Below are positions 23,628 through 32,364 of a stretch of 32,475 nt of DNA, piece by piece. The stretch spans positions 1 through 32,475 of the forward strand of contig JAFZXA010000079.1 of NCBI GenBank assembly GCA_017617115.1. Reading direction: 5' to 3'. The DNA is from Treponema sp. (GTDB lineage: Bacteria; Spirochaetota; Spirochaetia; Treponematales; Treponemataceae). The notes under the pieces were generated by a model. That model was not told where the DNA came from. It made no database searches and saw nothing but the letters and a program-made list of their open reading frames with translations. Made by a program: the position numbers and the translations under genes. Each line of letters opens with the position of its first letter. Positions within the stretch are counted from its first letter, which is position 1.

Positions 23628-25574
23628 ATGGAACCAAAAAGAATAAGAATCGGCTTTGTTGCCGACTATTTGAACTCGGAATATTCGGAATGTCTTATCA
23701 GTGGAATTACAACCTGTTGTAAAGAGCATAATGTAGAACTGCTCATTTATCAGATTGGTAAAATTAAACCAGATAATTATACAGGCTATGATTACCAGCA
23801 CATGGCAATTTCATCACAAATCAATGAAAACAATGTTGATGGAATTATTATTTCTTCCGGAACACAGCTTCACGGAATGTCAAAGTCTGTATTTGCTTCG
23901 TATCTTCGTTCCTACAAGCCCTTAAAAATGGTTAGTATTGCGCATGAAATTCAGGGCATTCCTTCAATAATCTGCGATTCACAAAAATCAATGGAAACTC
24001 TTATTTCGTATCTTGTAAAAGAACAGGATTGTCAGAAGTTTGGCATTATGAGTGTAGAAAGTGAATCCAAAGAAATGAATATCAGGGCCGAAATTATAAA
24101 GGATGAACTTAAGAAAAATGATATTCCTTCGTCAAATATTGTAATGTGGAAAAGTAATTTTCATTATGCTTCGGCTTACAGTATTTTAAGTGACTATTAT
24201 ACAAAGAAAAAGAACCGCTTTGATTTTGATGCAATTATTGCAATGAATGATGATCTTGCTTTTGCGTGTATGGATTTTTGTTCAAAGCGTGCCAACCTTA
24301 GAATTCCAAAAGATATTCTTGTAACCGGCTTTGATGACATGCAGCGTGCTTCGTTCTTTACGCCAACACTCACAACAATAAATCAGAAGGTTTATTACCA
24401 GGGCTACAAGGCAGCGCTCACCCTTATAAATCAGATAAACGGTGAAGAAGTTCCTGCAATTCAAACTATTGAAGCAAAGGCAATTCTTCGCGAATCAACA
24501 AACGGTAAAAAAACAAGCAAAAAGCAGTTTACCGATAATGAATATATTTCGCTTGACCTTGCAGAAGATTTTACCGGCAATAACCGCTTTTCTGTAACAG
24601 AATGGTTTAATAAGCGTCAGCAGGTTTTTCAGGCCGCTCTTATGGACACTTATGTTATGATGGATATAGGCTTTGAAGATGTTGGTAAGCATATAACACA
24701 TGCACTTGCCGCTTTTGGACTTCTTTCTGCTGCGGTTGTTGTTTATGAAAATCCTACAGAAGTTCTTAAACCTTTTGAATATTTTAATCAGCCGCAAAAG
24801 GCAAATCTAATTGCATATTTTGATTATTCAAATAAAGACAAGCCAAAAGAGCTTAAACGTGTAATTGAATTTGATCCTTCAAAAGGAATTTTCCCCGATA
24901 CTGTTCGTGATTATCCTGACGAAGGTGTCGTTGTAATGTCTTTGTTCCATAAAACAATTCAATACGGCTACATTCTTATGAGGCGGGGACCTTTTGATAC
25001 CGGTGTATATGATTTAATTGCAAAGGCAGTTGCAAGCCAGCTTAATGCAAGCTTTGAATATTCAAGAAAAATTAAGAATAAGCTTGCCATTACACAGGAT
25101 TACAAAATGTTTGATGAAATGGCCCATACCGATTACCTTACCGGCTTAAAGAATAACCGGGGTTTTCTGGAGCTTGGCGAAACTTCATTAAAATATGCAC
25201 AGGCAATGGGGCAGAGCGGACTTCTTCTTTATTTTAATATTAAAAATCTGCGTAAGGTTAATGATTATTTTGGACACTCCGCAGGTGATGAGGTTATAAA
25301 GGCAGTCAGCCAGTTCCTTAAAAAGCACTTCCGTTCAAATGATATTATTGCGCGTCTTGACGGAGACAAGTTTGGAATAATCAGTGCGGGTCTGAATGTT
25401 GATAATTATAAGAAGGTACTCTTAAATGTTTCTGAAGAATGCCGCAAATGGAAGGAATCAAACAATTACCCGATTGACATAGAAGTATCAGCCGGCTTTG
25501 CCATGTTCCCATCTCAAAAATACGGCTATGCCCTCCAACCTTTGCTTGAAAAGGCAGAAGGCTCTGTAAAGTAG
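23628..25574 (+). CDS. LacI-type sensor with degenerate GGDEF domain (probable c-di-GMP receptor)
   Basis: A 648-aa paralogue of the protein encoded 2.2 kb upstream, with the same layout: LacI-like sensor without DNA-binding domain (1-290), middle region, and GGDEF-family domain. The signature is DGDKF (578-582) instead of GGDEF, and the metal-site segment reads FNIKNLRKVND, with Asn537 and Lys539 where active enzymes have aspartates. Cyclase activity is therefore unlikely. The I-site RSND (569-572) is preserved with correct spacing, so it could still bind c-di-GMP. It follows the helicase by 18 bases, so all three genes are probably one operon. It converges with the OmpA-domain gene with only eight bases between. 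Confidence 0.88.
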   Translation: MEPKRIRIGFVADYLNSEYSECLISGITTCCKEHNVELLIYQIGKIKPDNYTGYDYQHMAISSQINENNVDGIIISSGTQLHGMSKSVFASYLRSYKPLKMVSIAHEIQGIPSIICDSQKSMETLISYLVKEQDCQKFGIMSVESESKEMNIRAEIIKDELKKNDIPSSNIVMWKSNFHYASAYSILSDYYTKKKNRFDFDAIIAMNDDLAFACMDFCSKRANLRIPKDILVTGFDDMQRASFFTPTLTTINQKVYYQGYKAALTLINQINGEEVPAIQTIEAKAILRESTNGKKTSKKQFTDNEYISLDLAEDFTGNNRFSVTEWFNKRQQVFQAALMDTYVMMDIGFEDVGKHITHALAAFGLLSAAVVVYENPTEVLKPFEYFNQPQKANLIAYFDYSNKDKPKELKRVIEFDPSKGIFPDTVRDYPDEGVVVMSLFHKTIQYGYILMRRGPFDTGVYDLIAKAVASQLNASFEYSRKIKNKLAITQDYKMFDEMAHTDYLTGLKNNRGFLELGETSLKYAQAMGQSGLLLYFNIKNLRKVNDYFGHSAGDEVIKAVSQFLKKHFRSNDIIARLDGDKFGIISAGLNVDNYKKVLLNVSEECRKWKESNNYPIDIEVSAGFAMFPSQKYGYALQPLLEKAEGSVK

Positions 25575-25582
25575 CGACACTC

Positions 25583-26935
25583 CTACCAGTCGCGCTGGAT
25601 GTAGGTGGCTCTTGGTCTTGCAGTAATGTAAACGCGTCGGTTTTGAGCGCGTCCTTCTTCTGTGTCGTTAGAAGCAATTGGCATTGTGCCGCCATAGGCC
25701 TTGTATGTAAAGATTGAAGGATCAAGACCTTCATCAATAAGTGCATCTCGTACAGTTTTTGTTCGCTCAATAGAAAGGTTTAACTGTCCAACAGGCTTTC
25801 CAACATCGGCAGTGTGTCCTTCTACTAAAATTGTGTAACCGTCGTCAATTAATATTTCTTTAAGCTGTTCGGCAATCTGCTGAATGCGTTTTTCTTCGCC
25901 TGGTAGAAGAACTGGTGAGTCCGGGTAGAAATTCAGGTTAATTGCAAAAAGAATACCGTCAAGAGTATCTGTTACAGTTACATCTGGAATTGCATTTTCA
26001 TAAAAATACTGTTTTACAGCTTCGTATTTAGCATAGTAGGTTCTGTCTTTTTCCGGGGTTGCAATATTGTAAACAAGTTTATCCTGGTCCAAAAGAATTA
26101 CAACTTTACCCTGGCGCAAAAGCTCAACATTTTCTGGAATTGTAAGAATCTTAAGGGCATCGGTACGTTTAATAACAGGATCAGTTCTGTTAATTCCGTA
26201 AACTTCGGTAGCTCTTATATAAAGAGGGTCGTTTCCAACTCTTGCAGCATATCGTTCAGTGTTATTTGAATAATCATAAGAAACAAGACCTGTATCAATT
26301 ACAATCTGAGGGTCGGCACTGTTTTTTTCATATATGATATTCATGTTTTCGTCCCAGATAGTAGGGAAGAAGCAGGCATTTGTTTTTTCGTTAATAAATT
26401 CTCCGTGAACAGGAAGAGAACCTCGGGCATCAATAATAATTCCTGAATAGGCGCGTGAAGGAACAAGGTCAATAGGATCTTCAGGTGAATAGCCGTATTT
26501 GTGTTTTATAAGATTCTGACCAAGTTTGTCTATTTCAACAGTGTTTGTTGAATAAAGAGTTGCGGCATCTTTTGTAAAAACATCAGGAGTTTTGTAGCCG
26601 TTCATTATAAAATGATATACTTCGTCAAGCGAAAGTTCTTCGTTAATTACAAAATCCTCGAGTGTGCTTGAAGAATCGGTGTATAAAGCAAGCAGCGGCG
26701 GCTGAATAAGCTGCGACATTTTTGATTTTATAAGTGCAGAAGCCTTTTTCTTGCCGCTAGGCATTTCAAGTCCTGCTTTTTTTGTATCGAGCGAAAGGTT
26801 AGAAGTAAATCGTCTTGTAATCCAGTTGATTTCGCTTGTAGATTCAAGGCTTGGTTCACTGGCAAAAGCACCGGTGGTACAAGATAATGCTAAAATAAGC
26901 GAAATAACGGCTGTTTTAAAAAGAATCTTTTTCAT
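25583..26935 (-). CDS. Exported OmpA-domain protein
   Basis: A 450-aa exported protein with a signal peptide (about 25 residues, ending TGAFA before SEPS). About 300 residues of unrecognised sequence follow, then a C-terminal OmpA-like peptidoglycan-binding domain (about 325-440) with NLNFYPDSPVLLPGEEKRIQ, LVEGHTADVGKPVGQLNLS and a final AYGGTMPIASNDTEEGRAQN segment. The domain anchors proteins non-covalently to the cell wall. The conserved Asp and Arg of the diaminopimelate-binding site are apparent (TADVG and RR in AQNRRVYI). It follows the transglycosylase gene after 15 bases, in keeping with a cell-wall role. The N-terminal region has no obvious domain. Confidence 0.85.
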   Translation of the reverse strand: MKKILFKTAVISLILALSCTTGAFASEPSLESTSEINWITRRFTSNLSLDTKKAGLEMPSGKKKASALIKSKMSQLIQPPLLALYTDSSSTLEDFVINEELSLDEVYHFIMNGYKTPDVFTKDAATLYSTNTVEIDKLGQNLIKHKYGYSPEDPIDLVPSRAYSGIIIDARGSLPVHGEFINEKTNACFFPTIWDENMNIIYEKNSADPQIVIDTGLVSYDYSNNTERYAARVGNDPLYIRATEVYGINRTDPVIKRTDALKILTIPENVELLRQGKVVILLDQDKLVYNIATPEKDRTYYAKYEAVKQYFYENAIPDVTVTDTLDGILFAINLNFYPDSPVLLPGEEKRIQQIAEQLKEILIDDGYTILVEGHTADVGKPVGQLNLSIERTKTVRDALIDEGLDPSIFTYKAYGGTMPIASNDTEEGRAQNRRVYITARPRATYIQRDW

Positions 26936-26950
26936 TAGTTCATTATCGAC

Positions 26951-28219
26951 TTATTTTGAGGGAATATAAAGAATTTTTCCTATTTTAAGAATTGCGTTTT
27001 CCTGTATACCGTTGAGTTCACAAATCTGACTCACAGTACACCCATAACGACGCGAAATGCTCCAAAGGGAATCGCCGCTTACTACAGTATATTTAATTGG
27101 AAAATCCATTGGTTCCATTGTTTCAAGTGATGCGCGTGCAATTTCTTCTGTTCCTGCCGGAAGCCTTATTGTTGATTTTGTAGAAGGATGTGTAAAGCCA
27201 AGTATAAAGGAAGGATTCAGACGTTTTAGTTCTGCTGTATCTATGCGCATATTCTGGGCAAGTGTTGTAATTGAATAGGCTTTGTTTACTGTAATGTAAT
27301 CAAAAACAGCATTTGTTTCGTTATATAAAACTTCGTATTCTTCTTCGTGACTTGGAATATCAATTTCGTATAATTCACAGTTTAAGGCAAGATCTGCAAT
27401 TGCTAAAAGCTTTGGAACATATAACTGAGTTTGTGAAGGTATAAGGTTTTTGTCGCATAAATACCAGAAATCTTTTTCTTCGGCTTTTGCAAGTGCACGT
27501 GTCATAGCGCCGGCACCACAGTTATAGGCACCAATTGCAAGCAGCCAGTCGCCGAATATATCATAATTTTCTTTGAGTTTTTTTATGGCAGCATCTGTTT
27601 CTTTCCACGGGTCAAGGCGTTCGTCCACATAATCATTTAGGGTAAGGAATGGTTTTACACTGTTTGACATAAACTGCCACAGCCCCAATGCTCCCGAGCG
27701 TGATTTTGCGTTTGTCTTATAATTTGATTCAACAACAGGAAGATATTCAAGCTCTGGCGGAAGTCCAGCTTCTGCAAGTTCTTTTCGTATATAAAGTCTG
27801 TAGTCTATTGCACCTTCAAGCGCGTTGTAAAGCACCTGTGTCCATTTTGGGTCAAGATACTGTTTTCGGAATCGTTCAATTTCGGCGCGTTCGGGCAAGG
27901 GTAGTGTAAGCGGCTTTTTTTCAAGGGCAGGGGTGTTGTCGGTGTCAGGGGTGTCTGATTCGTCTGCGGTCCCTGAGCCTGAGTCTGCGGTCCCTGAGGC
28001 ACTCGAAGGGCCGTCTTCACCAATGTCTTCCTCTTGTGTGATGCCTTTTTCAGCAATTTCTTCTTCTTGTGGCCTTTCGAGCCCTTCGACAAGCTCAGGG
28101 ACCGCGATTTTTTCTGCTGGGACCACAGTTGTTTCATCTTGTGATACTATTTCTTCCTGTGCCACCACTGCTGCACAAACCGAGAAACAAATTAAAATGC
28201 AAACAAGGATTTTTTTCAT
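26951..28219 (-). CDS. MltD-like lytic transglycosylase with LysM domain
   Basis: A 422-aa exported enzyme cutting peptidoglycan glycan strands. A signal peptide (about 20 residues, ending VVAQ) is followed by a 90-residue acidic, Ser/Thr/Gly-rich linker. The SLT domain (about 135-275) has the catalytic glutamate in YLPVVESNYK, then SGALGLWQFM and AIGAYNCGAGAM. One LysM domain ends the protein (about 375-420, YTVVSGDSLWSISRRYGC). The linker contains dispersed 24-bp repeats translated as VPELVEG and GPSSASGT, so part of its length derives from repeats. The ATG overlaps the stop of the upstream lipoprotein gene as TAATG, indicating coupled translation. Confidence 0.92.
   Translation of the reverse strand: MKKILVCILICFSVCAAVVAQEEIVSQDETTVVPAEKIAVPELVEGLERPQEEEIAEKGITQEEDIGEDGPSSASGTADSGSGTADESDTPDTDNTPALEKKPLTLPLPERAEIERFRKQYLDPKWTQVLYNALEGAIDYRLYIRKELAEAGLPPELEYLPVVESNYKTNAKSRSGALGLWQFMSNSVKPFLTLNDYVDERLDPWKETDAAIKKLKENYDIFGDWLLAIGAYNCGAGAMTRALAKAEEKDFWYLCDKNLIPSQTQLYVPKLLAIADLALNCELYEIDIPSHEEEYEVLYNETNAVFDYITVNKAYSITTLAQNMRIDTAELKRLNPSFILGFTHPSTKSTIRLPAGTEEIARASLETMEPMDFPIKYTVVSGDSLWSISRRYGCTVSQICELNGIQENAILKIGKILYIPSK
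27968..28012. repeat. 24-bp coding palindromic repeat, copy R4 with an adjacent partial copy
   Basis: A full unit lies at 27989-28012 (GGTCCCTGAG-GCA-CTCGAAGGGCC on the + strand). A partial unit GGTCCCTGAG at 27968-27977 precedes it, so the half-site is tandemly repeated about 21 bases apart. On the minus strand it encodes GPSSASGTADSGSGTADE in the transglycosylase linker. Confidence 0.8.
28071..28103. repeat. 24-bp coding palindromic repeat, copy R3 (extended)
   Basis: CCCTTCGACAAGCTCAGGGA at its core with an extra half-site (GGCCTTTCGAG) on the left. Translated on the minus strand as VPELVEGLERP in the transglycosylase linker. Confidence 0.8.
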
Positions 28220-29274
28220 TACAGCTTGTTACCAATGTAAATGCCGGCCCATTCCCAGTTTCCGTTAATATCGGGGTCAAGCGGGAAGTTTACCTTGCGG
28301 AAGTACAAATACCAGGTAGAAACATAAGTGTTCCAGCCCCAGGTTTTAAGATATGCTTCATTCGAGTTAGAAGATTCATCAAGTGTGTCTGCATAATGTG
28401 CTTTTCGAATCATCCAGTTACCCATAGAAAACTCTTCCTGCGAGTTAGGGTCTGTTTCGTCCTGTCGCCATGACATACTAAAGAAATTAACCTTTGCCTT
28501 ATAGCGGTCAAGGGCACGCCAGTCTCTGTTATCAATTGCTTTTTTAACAGCTGTTTCAAGTTCCTGCAGTGTTTCAAAAGTCCAGTCCTTGGAAGAATTA
28601 TTAAAATCAATAAGGTGGCGCGCATTTTTATAAGCATCTGGTTCACCTGGAATCTGAATTGTAGTTGCATCAGGCTGCTGAACAAAAAGCTCACATGCCT
28701 TTAATGCCTGATCCCACTGGTTATCATTTTCATATTCAAGTGCAAGCCGCAGATAAAGCTCTGTTGTATTAACATCATTTGGAAAGCGATTTATAAGCTC
28801 GTTAAAATATTTAATTCTGTGGCTTGGAGTTTTACTAATCTGAATAAGGTTCTGCAGACACATAAAGTGAATTGAGTTACCTTTTACAAGCAGGTCGGGG
28901 CACTTTTGCAAAATCCTGTCAAAATAGTATTCAGCAACAGGTTCTGCACCAAGCGAAAGATATGCATGTGCTGTCATCAAAAGCCAGTACGAGTTGTACA
29001 TATCATCAGGGTTCTTTTCTACCCATTCTGTTAATAGAAGAATAGCCCCCTGGTAATCCTCTGACGCCAGAAGATTATTTGCAATTTGATTTATTATTGT
29101 ATAACGCTGCTTTGAATCAAGATTCTGAGTTTCAAGCAGATAATTAAGCTGTTTTTGTGTTTCTTCTGCCGTAAAAGAGGATGAAAACTCCTGATTTTTG
29201 CACGAAGAAAATATTGTACAGACAAGAGCAAGACAAATAATAATAGTTGCACAGATTTGTTTTTGAAATTTCAT
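28219..29274 (-). CDS. TPR-like lipoprotein upstream of the transglycosylase
   Basis: A 351-aa predicted lipoprotein: MKFQKQICATIIICLALVC followed by a lipobox ending IFSSC and then KNQEF. The mature part has helical-pair repeats of TPR character (LLLTEWVEKNPDDMYNSYW; YFDRILQKCPDLLVK; YFNELINRFPNDVNTTELY; ALKACELFVQQPD). I do not recognise a named family. The open frame extends to 29325, but ATG 29272-29274 is chosen because it gives a proper signal peptide; neither start has a good ribosome-binding site. Its stop codon overlaps the transglycosylase start, suggesting a common role in envelope or wall assembly. Confidence 0.8.
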   Translation of the reverse strand: MKFQKQICATIIICLALVCTIFSSCKNQEFSSSFTAEETQKQLNYLLETQNLDSKQRYTIINQIANNLLASEDYQGAILLLTEWVEKNPDDMYNSYWLLMTAHAYLSLGAEPVAEYYFDRILQKCPDLLVKGNSIHFMCLQNLIQISKTPSHRIKYFNELINRFPNDVNTTELYLRLALEYENDNQWDQALKACELFVQQPDATTIQIPGEPDAYKNARHLIDFNNSSKDWTFETLQELETAVKKAIDNRDWRALDRYKAKVNFFSMSWRQDETDPNSQEEFSMGNWMIRKAHYADTLDESSNSNEAYLKTWGWNTYVSTWYLYFRKVNFPLDPDINGNWEWAGIYIGNKL

Positions 29275-29368
29275 ATTTTTTAATCTAACATAGTGATTTA
29301 TTATTGTAAAGATTAAATTTAACATATAAAATAGAATTATATTAATATTAAAATTTGGGGCGTACTAT

Positions 29369-29989
29369 ATGAAAAAAGACAGTTTGTTTTTCGCTAATCT
29401 CATTTTGTGCTTTGGTTCCGGTTTTTTTATTTTTCTTGTTATTTTTTATATTGTAGTTCCGCCGGAAAACCGTCATATTGTAATTAATTATCTTCCAATT
29501 ATTGCTGCCTTAAGTGGAATTGCTGTTCTTGTTTTAAGTATTCGTAATACCAAACGGCTTCATCAGATTTTTATTGGTTTTGAGCTTTTGTTCTGGGGAA
29601 TTGCTGTTGTTTTAAAGGAAGTCAAAATTCTTCCATATACTTTTACTCAATGGTGGCCGATGATAGGAGTATCAGCTGGAATCTTCCTATGTATTGCTGG
29701 AAAAGTTAAATATCAAAAGCTTTTAGCAGGTTATTTTATTCCTGCATTAACTTTGTTTTTGCTTGGAATATGGTTTATGCTTTTTTCTTTTGATATTGTA
29801 AAAGTTCCTTTCCAAACTGTTGCCATTGTAGGTGGTCCGTTGTTTCTTATATTGTCAGGAGTGTTTATTATAGCGTTGTTTCTGCTTCAAAAAAATCATT
29901 CTAATCTTGTTGTAAAAGATGATGAGAATCTTGATTTAGAAACGGCAGAAATGTCTAATATTGCTCCTTTGGAAGATACTCTAGAATAA
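29369..29989 (+). CDS. Small multi-spanning membrane protein, family unknown
   Basis: A 206-aa protein with about six hydrophobic helices between residues 8 and 172 and a charged acidic C-terminal tail (about 173-206), presumably cytoplasmic. Helices are short and separated by only a few polar residues (for example RNTKRLHQ between helices 2 and 3, and FTQWWPM before helix 4). I see no enzyme or transporter motif and do not recognise the family. A G-rich sequence (GGGG) lies about ten bases upstream of the ATG. It is divergent from the lipoprotein gene across a 94-base, very AT-rich gap without a clear promoter, and is followed after 15 bases by the TPR lipoprotein gene. Confidence 0.75.
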   Translation: MKKDSLFFANLILCFGSGFFIFLVIFYIVVPPENRHIVINYLPIIAALSGIAVLVLSIRNTKRLHQIFIGFELLFWGIAVVLKEVKILPYTFTQWWPMIGVSAGIFLCIAGKVKYQKLLAGYFIPALTLFLLGIWFMLFSFDIVKVPFQTVAIVGGPLFLILSGVFIIALFLLQKNHSNLVVKDDENLDLETAEMSNIAPLEDTLE

Positions 29990-30004
29990 TCTGGGTGGAT
30001 AGTC

Positions 30005-31813
30005 TTGTTTAGAAAAGCCGTAAGCTTGCGTAAGTATCAATTGTTTTTCCTCAAATCAACACTTTGTATAATGCTTATGGCTTTTGTGTTATGTTTTAGT
30101 TCTTGTGCTTCAAACAGTGATACAAAAGAATCTGGACATTCAAAAGGTTCCTACGAAGCACCGGTTGTTTCAGACAGTAACGATGATGTTACTCAAACTT
30201 CAGAAGCAACAAAGCTTCCTTCTGCTGCAAAACCAAAATCCTATTTTGCCAAAATAAGCGATGATATTGTAAAGAATGTTGAAACAGGTTCTCCTTCTTC
30301 TATTACAACTGCAATGAATGCAATTCATAAGTCAGAATCTGAGCTTTCGGAAAGTGAAAAGGTTCTTATATATGTTTCTTCAGAAATGATGAGAATCTTA
30401 TGGTCATCGCAAAAAGTTACCTGGACTACTTACGAGGTTACCGAAGAAACTCCATATACAGGTGCTCTAAAATCGGTACGTAATGGTATTTTTGACACCA
30501 GCACAGGAAATACAGATTTTCTTTCTACATTCCTGCCTGCTCTTGTTTTTTTAACACCAAATATCACTTCAAATGTTCAGGTTCAGTGCGAACAGGCAAT
30601 TTTAAATGCATTAAAAATGAATCCTTCTTCTGTTGCTGCAAATTATCTTGCGGGGCTTTATTACGAAAAACAGACTGAATATGAAAAAGCAGAACCTTAT
30701 CTTACAAAGGCTTACGAAGGCTCTCATACTATAGAGATACTTTTGGAATATGCAAAGGTTTTAAGTAAGAACGGAAAATCAGTTCTTGCCGAAGAAGTTA
30801 TGAAAGAAGCAGGAGCAGGCAGCGGTAGTACACAAAGTCTTGCAGTTTTAAAACAGAATGCCTGGATTGCTTTTGAAAAGGGTGATTATACTGCCGCAGA
30901 AGAAGCTGTTGCCCGCGTTTTGCAGCAGACTCCTAATGATCTGGAATTTGTTTTGTTCCGTGCACGCATATTTATAGAAAAAAATGATTATATTCACGCC
31001 GTTTCGCTTTTGGATATGTATGCCCGCCAGAACGATACAAACATTGATTATTTAATTCTTCGTGCCAGAGTTCAGCTTGACTGGAGTAAAAATACAAATG
31101 CTGCTACCGAAACAATCGAAAAGGCAATGCAGCTTTACCCGGACAATGTTGATGCACTTTTAATTGCTGCACGCATTTCTTCTTTAACAGACGGACCTGT
31201 AGCCGGAAAATATGCCGACGAGCTTGCTGCAATAGTTCTTGAAAAAAAGCCTTCGAATAATGATGCTCTTGTATATGCACTTGATGGACTTATTCAACGC
31301 GAAAACTGGCAGGAAGCTTATGATATAAGCAGCAGCCTTATTAAAAAGCAGCCTGATAATGAAAGTTTGATTCTTAAGCATGTAACTGTCTGCCTTAAGC
31401 TTGGTAAAAAAGGTGAGGCAATGGAAGTTGCTCAAAAGGCATATATTTCTAATTCTTCGAGTGAAACTATTACACAGACTTATATTCTTGCAAGTACAGA
31501 AGTCCTTTCGCGCGATGAATCAATAAAACTTATTGATTCTATGCTGTCGACTTCTTCATCTAAAATAAAAAGCTATCTTTATTACCGCCGAAGCTTCCTT
31601 GAACGCAGCGAAGATACAGCGCTTGCCGATTTGCGTTCCAGCCTTATTGCAAATCCTCGAAACAGTGATGCGCTTTTCCGTCTGTACGAAATATACTACG
31701 ATAAAAAAGACTACCGCAAGGCACAGTACTATCTTAAACAGGTTGTGGCAATTAATCCGAATGATTCGTCTGTACGCAAACTGAATGAAGCGTTAACACA
31801 ACTGATTCAATAG
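30005..31813 (+). CDS. TPR-repeat lipoprotein (TTG start)
   Basis: A 602-aa predicted lipoprotein with TPR units through most of its length. The N-terminus has a basic region, a hydrophobic core (LCIMLMAFVLCF) and lipobox FSSC, then a Ser-rich linker. TPR units are clear from about residue 215, for example AANYLAGLYYEKQTEYEKAE, AWIAFEKGDYTAAEEAVARV and LFRLYEIYYDKKDYRKAQYY near the C-terminus. TTG at 30005 is the likely start, since GGTGGA lies five bases upstream and the next ATG would cut into the signal peptide core. Such proteins usually scaffold envelope complexes; partner unknown. yajC and secD follow after an 84-base gap with a hairpin. Confidence 0.85.
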   Translation: MFRKAVSLRKYQLFFLKSTLCIMLMAFVLCFSSCASNSDTKESGHSKGSYEAPVVSDSNDDVTQTSEATKLPSAAKPKSYFAKISDDIVKNVETGSPSSITTAMNAIHKSESELSESEKVLIYVSSEMMRILWSSQKVTWTTYEVTEETPYTGALKSVRNGIFDTSTGNTDFLSTFLPALVFLTPNITSNVQVQCEQAILNALKMNPSSVAANYLAGLYYEKQTEYEKAEPYLTKAYEGSHTIEILLEYAKVLSKNGKSVLAEEVMKEAGAGSGSTQSLAVLKQNAWIAFEKGDYTAAEEAVARVLQQTPNDLEFVLFRARIFIEKNDYIHAVSLLDMYARQNDTNIDYLILRARVQLDWSKNTNAATETIEKAMQLYPDNVDALLIAARISSLTDGPVAGKYADELAAIVLEKKPSNNDALVYALDGLIQRENWQEAYDISSSLIKKQPDNESLILKHVTVCLKLGKKGEAMEVAQKAYISNSSSETITQTYILASTEVLSRDESIKLIDSMLSTSSSKIKSYLYYRRSFLERSEDTALADLRSSLIANPRNSDALFRLYEIYYDKKDYRKAQYYLKQVVAINPNDSSVRKLNEALTQLIQ

Positions 31814-31814
31814 T

Positions 31815-31846
31815 CTAGACATCATTCCTTTTTAATGATATTCTAG
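31815..31846 (+). terminator. Stem-loop after the TPR lipoprotein gene
   Basis: CTAGA-C-ATCATT (31815-31826) pairs with AATGAT-AT-TCTAG (31834-31846) around a 7-nt T-rich loop. A second small palindrome TTGATA-ATAA-TATCAA follows at 31852-31867. There is no T-tract, so termination is only possible; an operator for yajC-secD is an alternative. Confidence 0.4.
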
Positions 31847-31897
31847 TAAAATTGATAATAATATCAAAAAACATATTTAAAATAGGACGGAAAATAT

Positions 31898-32341
31898 ATG
31901 TCTTTCATTCCATTTTTGACAGCCGGTGCTGAACAGGCTGCTGGTCCTGCAAGCTTGGCTGGATCTTTTATTCCATTGTTACTTATCATTGTAATTTTCT
32001 ATTTTTTCCTTATTCGCCCACAGAACAAAAAGCAGAAGCAGACAGAAAAAATGCTTGCCGCTCTTAAAAAGGGTGATAAAGTAATTACAATTGGTGGTAT
32101 TCACGGTGTAATTTCTTCAGTAAAAGAAAACACTGTAATTGTAAAGGTTGATGATGACTGCAAAATCGAATTCAACCGCTCAGCAATTTCTACTGTAGAA
32201 CTTTCTGATGCAGAAAAGGCAAAGCTTGAAGAAGAAGCCGCTGCTAAAAAACAGAAGAAATTTGCTTTTGGAAAAGCAAAAAAATCAGAAGAAGCCGCAG
32301 AACCTGCAAAGGCCGAAGCTGCTTCAGAAGAAAATAAATAA
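31898..32341 (+). CDS. yajC: Sec translocase accessory protein YajC
   Basis: A 147-aa inner-membrane accessory subunit of the SecDF-YajC complex. It has one membrane helix (about residues 24-42) followed by the family signature FYFFLIRPQNKKQKQ, then the small cytoplasmic domain (LKKGDKVITIGGIHGVISSV, then VKVDDDCKIEFNRSAIS). A Lys/Glu/Ala-rich tail of about 40 residues makes it longer than the typical 110 aa. AGGA lies upstream of the ATG with suitable spacing. secD starts 23 bases after the stop, the standard arrangement. Confidence 0.95.
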   Translation: MSFIPFLTAGAEQAAGPASLAGSFIPLLLIIVIFYFFLIRPQNKKQKQTEKMLAALKKGDKVITIGGIHGVISSVKENTVIVKVDDDCKIEFNRSAISTVELSDAEKAKLEEEAAAKKQKKFAFGKAKKSEEAAEPAKAEAASEENK

Positions 32342-32364
32342 ATATAATTCGGGGTTAAATAAAA

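Noticed and set aside
32200..32341. Lys/Glu/Ala-rich 3' end of yajC as a separate repeat element
   Set aside because: Low-complexity charged tails are common in YajC, and no exact DNA repeat unit is visible.
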